DNA from: an uncultured Muribaculaceae bacterium
GTDB taxonomy: Bacteria; Bacteroidota; Bacteroidia; Bacteroidales; Muribaculaceae
NCBI GenBank assembly: GCA_947386115.1
Contig: CANDNO010000025.1
Coordinates: 1 to 32,931 of the forward strand
Reading direction: 5' to 3'
DNA: 32,931 nucleotides
The notes below the pieces were generated by a model. That model was not told the origin of the DNA. It saw only the letters and a program-made list of their open reading frames with translations, and did no database searches. Position numbers and translations under genes: made by a program. Positions 1 to 7,073 of the stretch are shown piece by piece (positions within the stretch are counted from its first letter, which is position 1; each line of letters begins with the position of its first letter).

Positions 1-660
1 TACCCCTGATAATCTGCAATTAAATTTTTCAGAACAAAAAAGTGACGAAAACAGGCGGGGTGTGCGGTGGGGATCGGCAATATGTAAACCGAACAGCGCC
101 TCGGGGGTGGTGTAAACGGCTACACCAAATCCATACCGCTCCCCTTGAGCGGTATGCTTGTATTCAAAGTCGGCTATAATGACATGGCCGCCCATCTGCA
201 GTCGTTGCAGCGGGCCTTCGAGCGATTGACGTTTGGGCTTTCTCATCGCCTGTTCCAAATCATCGGGAACCTCGCGCTTGAAAGTCCCGAGAATATGGCG
301 TTTAAGCTCGGTCGATGTCTTCGCTTCGGTGCCGCATAACAACTCAAGGATTGCCTCTTCAACCGTTCCGGCCCCCACCCTATAGGCCGACCGTCGGTAA
401 TTAAGAAAATCGGGGAGCAGATCCACTGCCACGAAGCCGGCTTTACGATTGAAGAACTTGCCGTAGGCCGTCATCATCTCGCGTATCACAGGCCCTTTCC
501 ATTCCCAGCAACCATAGTCACCGGCGCCGTCGCCGAACAACATGCCGGGCGCAGCCATCTCCTCAACCGAGAAGCCGGTTATATGATTGGCAAAAAACGG
601 TAGCACGCCGGCCTCGATGGCGGCCTGCTCGAGCTGCTGTTGCGATGATATCATTCTCAT
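1..660 (-). CDS. AlkZ-related winged-helix protein, 3' end outside window
   Basis: I translated this by hand: 220 codons without a stop from an ATG at 660 to the left edge, so the C-terminus is missing. The N-terminal half contains 'LPFFANHITGFSVEEM', 'WEWKGPVIREMM', 'AYGKFFNRKAGFV' and 'LPDFLNYRR'. I recognise this order from the family annotated as AlkZ-related, found in Firmicutes and Bacteroidetes and named for a distant link to the AlkZ/YcaQ DNA glycosylase winged-helix fold. Enzymatic activity is not established for this branch, so a role in DNA repair is only a guess. A second in-frame ATG lies two codons downstream and could be the real start. It is divergent from the DUF4254-GT9 pair; the spacer holds a terminator-like hairpin and a possible -7 element facing this gene. 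Confidence 0.8.
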   Translation of the reverse strand, partial: MRMISSQQQLEQAAIEAGVLPFFANHITGFSVEEMAAPGMLFGDGAGDYGCWEWKGPVIREMMTAYGKFFNRKAGFVAVDLLPDFLNYRRSAYRVGAGTVEEAILELLCGTEAKTSTELKRHILGTFKREVPDDLEQAMRKPKRQSLEGPLQRLQMGGHVIIADFEYKHTAQGERYGFGVAVYTTPEALFGLHIADPHRTPRLFSSLFCSEKFNCRLSGV

Positions 661-697
661 AATCAGGGGATTCTTTTCAATCGGTATTTTTAAGGGC

Positions 698-729
698 AAA
701 AAAAATTATCCGTCATCCCGACGAATAAT
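698..729 (-). terminator. Terminator-like hairpin in the leader of the AlkZ-related gene
   Basis: On the minus strand ATTATTCGTC pairs with GACGGATAAT (10 bp, one G-U, positions 705-729) around a GGGAT loop and is followed directly by eight T. No minus-strand gene lies upstream for it to terminate, so it may act as an attenuator or end a short leader RNA. The stem and T-tract are seen; the function is inferred. Confidence 0.5.
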
Positions 730-766
730 CTTCTTACCTTAAATCTAATACCATGAAAAACTGATA

Positions 767-774
767 CAAAAGTA
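767..774 (-). promoter_or_regulatory. Possible -7 element for the AlkZ-related gene
   Basis: The minus strand reads TACTTTTG, a match to TAnnTTTG. There is no clear TTG at the -33 distance. Transcription would start near 760, upstream of the hairpin at 698-729. Confidence 0.3.
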
Positions 775-919
775 CACGAAATATGTTTTACAGCATAATT
801 TTGCCATAAAAAAATGCATCCATTTAACATCTTTTTAACTTAAAAGATGATTTCACACAATTTGTTTACGCTCGTTAACAATAGCAACTCGCTTTTTCTC
901 CAAACTCGCATCAAAAATA

Positions 920-950
920 TTGCGCGTATGAAATGTTTTTTGTACGTTTG
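920..950 (+). promoter_or_regulatory. Bacteroidetes promoter for DUF4254-GT9
   Basis: TTG at 920-922, a 20-bp spacer and TACGTTTG at 943-950 fit the Bacteroidetes consensus. The start site would be near 957, giving a leader of about 43 nt before the ATG at 1000. Confidence 0.7.
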
Positions 951-999
951 TAAACTATCTCAAGTAACCAAAGTAATATCTTACTATAAATAACCTGAC

Positions 1000-1605
1000 A
1001 TGACTCAAGCCCAAAACTGTTACAACGTGTTTGAACGCGCCACCGCCGACTATCATATCACTGATCACGTAGACGCACCTCACAACAATCCCTACCCCGA
1101 CGGAGAGTTTGAGCACACACTTTACGAGAAAAACTGGATCGATGCCGTTCAGTGGCACCTTGAAGATATTATCCGCGACCCCGAGATTGACCCTGTCGAC
1201 GCTCTGGCGCTTAAACGCCGTATTGACCGCTCCAACCAGGACCGCACAGATATGGTCGAGGAGTTCGATACATATTACCGCAACCGTTACGCCGACGTCA
1301 AGGTTGCTCCCGACGCCACTATCAACACCGAGAGTCCCGCATGGGCACTTGACCGCCTGTCGATTCTCGCTCTCAAGATATACCACATGCAGCAGGAGGT
1401 GGCACGCACCGATGCCTCACAGGCACATATCGCCAAGTGCCGCGCCAAACTCGACGTTCTGCTCGAGCAGCGTCAGGACCTTATCACAGCCATCGACACT
1501 CTGCTCGATGACATCGCGGCCGGACGCAAATACATGAAAGTGTACCGACAGATGAAAATGTATAACGACCCGGACACCAACCCGGTACTTTATGCCTCGA
1601 AATAA
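1000..1605 (+). CDS. DUF4254 domain-containing protein
   Basis: 201 residues, all of which resemble the DUF4254 family of Bacteroidetes, which has no established function. The chain is mainly helical, charged and soluble: there is no signal peptide or membrane segment. An acidic N-terminal part carries a Trp-rich stretch (W47, 'WIDAVQWHLEDIIRD'), a central part reads 'SPAWALDRLSILALKIYHM', and a C-terminal amphipathic helix follows. The start at 1000 sits about 50 bp after a good -7 element. The stop overlaps the next gene by 14 bp, so the two are translationally coupled. DUF4254 genes often sit beside family 9 glycosyltransferases in this phylum, which suggests a shared role in surface glycan assembly; that is inference from context. 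Confidence 0.85.
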   Translation: MTQAQNCYNVFERATADYHITDHVDAPHNNPYPDGEFEHTLYEKNWIDAVQWHLEDIIRDPEIDPVDALALKRRIDRSNQDRTDMVEEFDTYYRNRYADVKVAPDATINTESPAWALDRLSILALKIYHMQQEVARTDASQAHIAKCRAKLDVLLEQRQDLITAIDTLLDDIAAGRKYMKVYRQMKMYNDPDTNPVLYASK

Positions 1606-2650
1606 CACAACAAAGAATGTGGTTTTGGCTACACGTTTCTCGGCTCTGGGCGACGTGGCCATGACCATACCCGCTCTATACGATGCGTGCATGGCCCATC
1701 CCGACACTACTGTCGTGATGCTCACACGCTCATCAATGGCTGGCCTCTTTATCAACAAGCCCGACAACCTCATCATCGAGGGGGCCGACCTAAATAAATA
1801 CAAAGGTCTCGCCGGGATGTGGCGGCTCATGTCGCTGATGATAAAGCGTTACAATATCACCGCTTATGTCGATCTACATGATGTGCTGCGCACCAAAATG
1901 CTCCGCTTGGCCGCCCGCCTGCACGGTATCAAAACGTGCCGCATAGACAAAGGACGAGCCGAGAAGAAGCGCCTTACACGCCGGTCGGGCAAGGTGATGC
2001 TCCCGCTCACCAACTCGATCGACCGCTATCGCGAGGCCCTTGCAGCCATCGGACTGCCGGCCACGCCACGATTCACCGGACTGTTTGACAACTCGCCGTC
2101 CGACCCGTCGGTCTACGCTGCCATTACGCCCCCCAAACAACAGGGTGAGATATGGATAGGCATAGCCCCGTTTGCAAAACATGAGGGCAAAATCTACCCC
2201 GTCAACCTCATGGAGCAGGTTCTGCGCGAGTTGTCGGGACGTCACAACACCAAGGTATTTCTCTTTGGCGGAGGACCTTACGAGCAGAAAATACTGAGCG
2301 AATGGGCCCGCAAATATCCGTCGACTACATCGCTTGCAGGAAAACGCCACGGATTTGCCGTAGAACTCACGCTCTTCCACGACCTTGACGCGATGATAAC
2401 GATGGACTCGGCCAACATGCACATGGCAGCACTGGCCGGAGCGCCCGTCATTGCCGTGTGGGGAGCGACACATCCTTACTGTGGATTCGGCGGCTGGCGT
2501 GTACCCGAGGAAAACAACATCCAGTTGCCCATCCCGTGCCGCCCATGCTCGGTATTCGGCAACAAACCGTGTCTCACGGGCGATTTCCGATGCCTCGCCG
2601 GCATACGCCCTACCGTCATAACCGACCGAGTCGACGCCCTGACCCAATAA
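1592..2650 (+). CDS. Glycosyltransferase family 9 (heptosyltransferase-like)
   Basis: 352 residues with the GT9 (ADP-heptose:LPS heptosyltransferase-like) two-Rossmann fold. The N-terminal domain opens with 'VVLATRFSALGDVAMTIPAL', where RFSALGDV is the family's substrate-binding loop. The C-terminal donor-nucleotide domain begins near residue 185 with 'IWIGIAPFAKHEGKIYP' and contains the family signature 'MDSANMHMAALAGAPVIAVWGATHP' in the 260s to 290s. Near the end a cysteine cluster (CRPC...C...C) is typical of the Bacteroidales branch. It should transfer a sugar to a lipopolysaccharide or other surface glycan acceptor at the inner face of the inner membrane; donor and acceptor cannot be told from sequence. 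The start overlaps the DUF4254 gene, and no other ATG lies nearby. Confidence 0.88.
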   Translation: MPRNNTTKNVVLATRFSALGDVAMTIPALYDACMAHPDTTVVMLTRSSMAGLFINKPDNLIIEGADLNKYKGLAGMWRLMSLMIKRYNITAYVDLHDVLRTKMLRLAARLHGIKTCRIDKGRAEKKRLTRRSGKVMLPLTNSIDRYREALAAIGLPATPRFTGLFDNSPSDPSVYAAITPPKQQGEIWIGIAPFAKHEGKIYPVNLMEQVLRELSGRHNTKVFLFGGGPYEQKILSEWARKYPSTTSLAGKRHGFAVELTLFHDLDAMITMDSANMHMAALAGAPVIAVWGATHPYCGFGGWRVPEENNIQLPIPCRPCSVFGNKPCLTGDFRCLAGIRPTVITDRVDALTQ

Positions 2651-2676
2651 TTGCTGTAAATTAAAAATGCCGCGAA

Positions 2677-2860
2677 TTCCACGCGGCACGCCGCGTCCCT
2701 ACAGTTCTCGGACCTCGCGCCTTGTACCTCGAACCTTTTTTGTCTCCGGCTGGTGCGATTTATCGCGCCCATACCGTCTTGTTGTAACACGTTGATTCAT
2801 ACCGGGTTCCACGCGGAACGCCGCGTCCCTACAATCTCGGACCTCGCGCCTTGAACCTAA
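2677..2860 (-). repeat. Composite intergenic repeat, copy 1
   Basis: On the minus strand the order is: heptamer-like GAGGTNC repeats; a near-palindromic GC module (2807-2828, damaged arm ACGCGGAACGCCGCGT); a variable stretch; gcgataaatcgc (2755-2766); CCGGAGACAAAAAAGGT; heptamers again; and a second GC module with perfect arms ACGCGGC/GCCGCGT (2681-2696). The same order, opposite in orientation, occurs at 9605-9784. It fills the whole spacer between the convergent GT9 and mutS genes. No reading frame is supported. Confidence 0.8.
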
Positions 2861-2861
2861 C

Positions 2862-5492
2862 TTACTTACCGGTGAGGATGGAGCGGATGTCGTTGAGCTT
2901 GTTGAGGGCGGCCATGGGGGTGAGGTTGTTGATGTCGATGCCCAGGAGTTCGTCGCGCACTTGGGCCAGGATGGGGTCATCAAGCTGGAAGAATGAGAGT
3001 TGCATGCCGTCGGGGGCGTCGATCGAGGCTATGTCTCGACCGGCCGGCGCCTGTACGATCTGCTCGGCTCCATCGCGCCGAGCATTGGCTTCGAGGTGTT
3101 TAAGCACTTCATCGGCTCGCTCTACAATCACGCGGGGCATGCCGGCAAGCTTTGCCACATGAATACCAAACGAATGCTCGCTGCCGCCGGGCTTAAGCTT
3201 CCTCAGAAAAACCACCTTGCCGTTGATTTCCTTTACCGAAACGTTGAAATTAACAACCCTGTTGAAACTCTTTTCCATCTCGTTGAGCTCGTGGTAATGG
3301 GTTGCAAAGAGCGTCTTGGGATGCTGGCGGCACTGATGGATGTATTCCACTATGGCCCAGGCTATCGAGATGCCGTCGTAGGTCGATGTTCCGCGACCAA
3401 GCTCATCGAAGAGAATCAGGCTTCGCTCGCTCATATTATTAAGAATAGATGCGGCCTCGGTCATCTCGACCATAAAGGTTGACTCGCCTTGCGAAATATT
3501 GTCGCTGGCCCCCACGCGGGTAAAAATCTTGTCGACAACGCCTATCCTCGCCGATTGGGCAGCTACAAAACTACCCATCTGGGCCATAAGCACATTCAAG
3601 GCTGTAGAGCGCAACAATGCCGACTTACCCGACATGTTGGGACCGGTGATCATCATCACCTGCGTGCCGTCGTTGTCAAGATGTACACTGTTGGAGATGT
3701 ACTCGTTGCCGGGGTCAAGCTGGCGTTCTATCACAGGGTGACGCCCCTCGGTAATATCGAGAGTGAGCGAGTCATCGACCACCGGACGATTGTATCGGTT
3801 CTCGATAGCGGCCACGGTGAGTCCCACGAGGCAGTCGATCGTAGCTATCACCTTGGCATCCATCTGTATGGGAGCCACAGCACGGGCTACAGCCGCAACT
3901 ACATCGGCATACAAACGGGCCTCGAGCACCTCTATCTTATCCTGCGCTCCGAGAATCTTGTTCTCATACTCCTTGAGTTCCTCGGTGATATATCGCTCGG
4001 CGTTCACAAGCGTCTGCTTGCGAATCCAGTCGGCCGGCACCTTGTCCTTATGAGTATTGGTTACCTCTATATAGTAGCCAAAAACGTTGTTGAAGCCTAT
4101 TTTAAGGCTTCCTATGCCCGTTGCAGCTACCTCGCGCTGAACGATACCCGTGAGGTAATCCTTGCCGCTACAGGCTATATCCCGCAGCTCGTCGAGCTCG
4201 GCATCAACACCACGGTTGATAACAGCGCCACGGTTTAGCGCGATAGGAGCATCCTCGACAATGTCGTGGGTGATACGTTCGCGAATTTCGTCGCAGGGGT
4301 TTAGATTGCGCGCGAGGGCCTCGAGGGCGGGGTGTGATGACTCGGCACATATTTTACGGATGACCGGAATCGTTGCCAGCGCATTGCGCAGCTGGATGAG
4401 CTCGCGGGGCGATACACGCCGCTGGGCCACCTTGGAGATAAGTCGCTCCATATCGCCCACACGGGCAAGCTGCTCGCGCAGAGCGTCGCGGTCATCGGGG
4501 TTCTTGAAGAAATATTCAACTATATCGAGGCGCTCGTTGATTTCCTTTACGTCCTTGAGGGGGAAACGCAGCCACGTCTTGAACATGCGCGCGCCCATAG
4601 GACTGATGGTGCGGTCGATAACATCGAGCAGACACTTGCCGTCGGTATTGTTGCTCCCCACAAGCTCGAGGTTGCGCACGGTGAAGTTGTCGAGCCTAAC
4701 GAAACGGTCGGCCTCGATACGCTTCAGACCGGTTATATGCCCGGTCATAGTGTGCTCGGTGATATCGAGATAGTGCATTATAGCACCGGCTGCGATAATG
4801 GCCATGGGCATGCCGTCGAGACCGAATCCCTTGAGCGTTCCGGTCTCAAACTGTTTGAGCAGACGCTCGCTTGCGGTGCCGGGAGTGAATATCCAGTCGT
4901 CAAGATCGGTCGTGAGATAGCGCCCGCTGAAATCGGCCATCATGCGGTCTTTCCTGCCACGCTCAATCAGGACCTCCTTGGGAGAGTAGTTGCCCAGCAG
5001 TTTGTCGACATAATCGGCCGGTCCCTGCGAGGCCATAAACTCGCCGGTACTGATATCGAGGAAGGCCACGCCCACATCCTGCTTGCCGAAATGAACGGCG
5101 GCCAAAAAGTTATTCTCGCGATTATCAAGGATATTGTCGTTGATTGACACGCCGGGAGTCACAAGCTCGGTGATACCTCGCTTCACCAGTCCCTTGACGG
5201 TCTTGGGGTCCTCAAGCTGCTCGCATATAGCCACACGCTTGCCGGCCCTCACGAGCTTGGGCAGATATGTGTCGAGAGCGTGATGCGGGAATCCGGCCAG
5301 CTCGACCGACGACGCCGCGCCGTTGGCACGCTTGGTAAGCGTTATGCCCAGTATCTCGCTCGCTGTGATGGCATCGTCGCTGAAAGTCTCGTAGAAATCA
5401 CCTACACGAAACAGCAATACCGCATCGGGATGCTTGCGTTTCATCTCGAAGTATTGCTTCATCAACGGTGTCTCTACTACTTTCTTAGCCAA
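2862..5492 (-). CDS. mutS: DNA mismatch repair protein MutS
   Basis: 876 residues, full length for MutS1. The protein recognises mismatches and small loops and recruits MutL in an ATP-dependent way. The N-terminal mismatch-binding domain carries the Phe-x-Glu motif (F33-Y34-E35 in 'VGDFYETF'). Connector, lever and clamp regions follow. The C-terminal ATPase has Walker [10 protein letters not shown] near residues 615-624, Walker B '[16 protein letters not shown]' near 695, and the H-loop '[10 protein letters not shown]'. The start is a TTG at 5492: the conserved beginning '[17 protein letters not shown]' needs it, and no in-frame ATG lies just upstream. It begins 29 bp after ribE on the same strand, so the two are probably co-transcribed. 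The stop abuts composite repeat copy 1. Confidence 0.96.
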   Translation of the reverse strand: MAKKVVETPLMKQYFEMKRKHPDAVLLFRVGDFYETFSDDAITASEILGITLTKRANGAASSVELAGFPHHALDTYLPKLVRAGKRVAICEQLEDPKTVKGLVKRGITELVTPGVSINDNILDNRENNFLAAVHFGKQDVGVAFLDISTGEFMASQGPADYVDKLLGNYSPKEVLIERGRKDRMMADFSGRYLTTDLDDWIFTPGTASERLLKQFETGTLKGFGLDGMPMAIIAAGAIMHYLDITEHTMTGHITGLKRIEADRFVRLDNFTVRNLELVGSNNTDGKCLLDVIDRTISPMGARMFKTWLRFPLKDVKEINERLDIVEYFFKNPDDRDALREQLARVGDMERLISKVAQRRVSPRELIQLRNALATIPVIRKICAESSHPALEALARNLNPCDEIRERITHDIVEDAPIALNRGAVINRGVDAELDELRDIACSGKDYLTGIVQREVAATGIGSLKIGFNNVFGYYIEVTNTHKDKVPADWIRKQTLVNAERYITEELKEYENKILGAQDKIEVLEARLYADVVAAVARAVAPIQMDAKVIATIDCLVGLTVAAIENRYNRPVVDDSLTLDITEGRHPVIERQLDPGNEYISNSVHLDNDGTQVMMITGPNMSGKSALLRSTALNVLMAQMGSFVAAQSARIGVVDKIFTRVGASDNISQGESTFMVEMTEAASILNNMSERSLILFDELGRGTSTYDGISIAWAIVEYIHQCRQHPKTLFATHYHELNEMEKSFNRVVNFNVSVKEINGKVVFLRKLKPGGSEHSFGIHVAKLAGMPRVIVERADEVLKHLEANARRDGAEQIVQAPAGRDIASIDAPDGMQLSFFQLDDPILAQVRDELLGIDINNLTPMAALNKLNDIRSILTGK

Positions 5493-5521
5493 GATATTGC
5501 AATATAAGAGCCGGTTAATGT

Positions 5522-6127
5522 TCAGTTCTTGAGTTCGACAAGGCGGCTCAGATATTTGCCTATGATGTCAAACTCGATATTTACACGCGAGCCCACCTTG
5601 ATGTCACCAAAGTTGGTGTGCTCAAATGTATAGGGAATGATGGCTACACGGAAGCTGTCGCGCTCGCTGTCACACACGGTAAGGCTCACGCCGTTCACCG
5701 TCACCGACCCTTTCTCAACCGTGACATATCCCTTGGCAATAAGCTCGGGATCAACGGCATATACAAACTTGAAATAGCGGCTGCCGTCGACCTCCTCGAT
5801 ATCGACACACTCGGCAGTGCAATCGACATGCCCCTGCACGATGTGGCCGTCGAGGCGACCGTTCATAAGCATCGAGCGCTCCAGATTGACACGATCGCCC
5901 GGCTTGAGCAGACCCAGGTTGGAGCGATCAAGCGTTTCCTGTATAGCGGTTACAGTGTAAGCGTCGTCATCGACACTTACCACAGTGAGACACACGCCAT
6001 TATGAGCGACCGACTGGTCGATCTTGAGTTCATTGACAAACGAACATTTGAGTGTGAGGTCGATATTGCCACCCCGTGGAGTCACAGCAACCAGGGTCGC
6101 AGCCTCTTCAACAATTCCTGAAAACAC
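5522..6127 (-). CDS. ribE: Riboflavin synthase alpha chain
   Basis: 201 residues when started at the GTG at 6127, giving 'MFSGIVEE', the invariant start of riboflavin synthase. A longer frame to 6247 exists, but its extra 40 residues include translation of an intergenic GC repeat module and should be dropped. The enzyme dismutates two 6,7-dimethyl-8-ribityllumazine molecules to riboflavin. Two lumazine-binding domains are visible: residues 1 to about 97 ('NGVCLTV') and about 98 to 190 ('[12 protein letters not shown]', 'VNGVSLTV'). The C-terminus '[10 protein letters not shown]' is the trimerisation helix. It lies 29 bp upstream of mutS on the same strand. I see no FMN riboswitch in the short leader. 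Confidence 0.95.
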   Translation of the reverse strand: MFSGIVEEAATLVAVTPRGGNIDLTLKCSFVNELKIDQSVAHNGVCLTVVSVDDDAYTVTAIQETLDRSNLGLLKPGDRVNLERSMLMNGRLDGHIVQGHVDCTAECVDIEEVDGSRYFKFVYAVDPELIAKGYVTVEKGSVTVNGVSLTVCDSERDSFRVAIIPYTFEHTNFGDIKVGSRVNIEFDIIGKYLSRLVELKN

Positions 6128-6148
6128 GTTTAAACAGTTTGGATGATG

Positions 6149-6174
6149 GTAGGGACGCGGCGTGCCGCGTGGAA
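6149..6174 (-). repeat. Lone GC module of the composite repeat
   Basis: The plus strand holds the same 26-bp unit that lies inside the two composite repeats, with perfect arms ACGCGGC and GCCGCGT. The heptamers and the CCGGAGAC block are absent. It lies 21 bp upstream of the ribE start codon, so it may be in the ribE leader RNA as a strong hairpin. Confidence 0.7.
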
Positions 6175-6251
6175 GTAAGCTATTAATAAGTAGACGAAAG
6201 TAATTCCGAATAGTAGAATCAAGGAGGGAGCAAGGAATATGGAACAAAACT

Positions 6252-6279
6252 ATTCCACATTCCTAATTCCCAATTCCTA
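6252..6279 (+). repeat. Four tandem ATTCCNN heptamers
   Basis: ATTCCAC, ATTCCTA, ATTCCCA and ATTCCTA follow one another without gaps, just downstream of the yebC stop codon. They differ in sequence from the GCGCGAG heptamers of the composite repeat but have the same 7-bp period. Confidence 0.7.
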
Positions 6280-6285
6280 AAATCT

Positions 6286-7026
6286 TTACTCTTCGTCCTC
6301 TTCCTTCATGTTGTGGAAGACGTTCTGCACGTCCTCGTCCTCCTCGAGCTTCTCGAGAAGCTTGTCGAGAGTAGCACGCTGCTCGGCGGTTACCTCCTTG
6401 AGATCGTTGGGAATACGTACAAACTCCGACGAAATGATTTCGAAGCCGTTCTCCTCAAGGTACTTCTGGATGTTGGAATAATCCTCAAAGCCGCCATAGA
6501 GAGCAATGTACTCGCCCAGCTCCTCATCCTCGTCGTTGATGAGTTCGTCAACACCATAGTCGATGAGTTCGAGCTCCAGGTCGTCCATGCCCACACCATC
6601 CTTGGGTCTGATTTTGAAGAGGCTCTTATGGTCGAAAAGGAATGTCAGCGAGCCCTGTGTACCCAGCGAGCCGCCATGCTTTGTGAAATATGAGCGCACG
6701 TTGGCAACAGTGCGGGTGTTGTTATCGGTAGCAGCCTCAACGAAGATAGCGATGCCGAAGGGGCCGTATCCCTCGTAGGTAATCTCCTTATAATCGCTCG
6801 AATCCTTGTCGGTAGCCTTCTTGATGGCACGCTCGACGGTATCCTTGGGCATGTTGGCAGCCTTGGCGTTCTGCATCAGAGCGCGCAGACGGGGGTTGGT
6901 GTCGGGGTCGGGTCCGCCGGCCTTGGCAGCGATAGTTATTTCTTTACCAATGCGGGTAAATGTACGCGACATGTTACCCCAGCGTTTGAGTTTTCTTGCT
7001 TTGCGGTATTCAAAAGCTCTTCCCAT
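6286..7026 (-). CDS. yebC: YebC/PmpR/TACO1 family protein
   Basis: 246 residues, full length for the family. The start is conserved ('MGRAFEYRKARKLKRWGNMSRTF'), followed by 'GKEITIAAKAGGPDPDTNPRLRALMQNAKAANMPKDTVERAI', and the central 'YEGYGPFGIAIFVEAATDNNTRTVANVR' and 'GGSLGTQGSLTFLF' motifs. The C-terminus is strongly acidic. Members were long annotated as transcriptional regulators; more recent work links several to translation, such as relief of stalling and the mitochondrial activator TACO1. It acts in the cytoplasm. It lies 47 bp downstream of pheT on the same strand, which fits a translation-related operon. The name does not settle which activity applies here. Confidence 0.93.
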   Translation of the reverse strand: MGRAFEYRKARKLKRWGNMSRTFTRIGKEITIAAKAGGPDPDTNPRLRALMQNAKAANMPKDTVERAIKKATDKDSSDYKEITYEGYGPFGIAIFVEAATDNNTRTVANVRSYFTKHGGSLGTQGSLTFLFDHKSLFKIRPKDGVGMDDLELELIDYGVDELINDEDEELGEYIALYGGFEDYSNIQKYLEENGFEIISSEFVRIPNDLKEVTAEQRATLDKLLEKLEEDEDVQNVFHNMKEEDEE

Positions 7027-7073
7027 AGTGTGATTATGATGATTTATTAGTTATAATTCTCAGTTCGTGATTA

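Noticed and set aside
2677-2860. Insertion sequence at copy 1 of the composite repeat
   Set aside because: No transposase frame and no clear terminal repeats with target duplications; better described as a non-coding repeat.
6128-6247. N-terminal extension of riboflavin synthase to 6247
   Set aside because: The extra 40 residues include translation of the GC repeat module and are followed by the conserved MFSGIVEE start from GTG 6127.
6128-6285. FMN riboswitch before ribE
   Set aside because: The spacer holds a repeat module and heptamers; I see none of the conserved FMN-aptamer segments.
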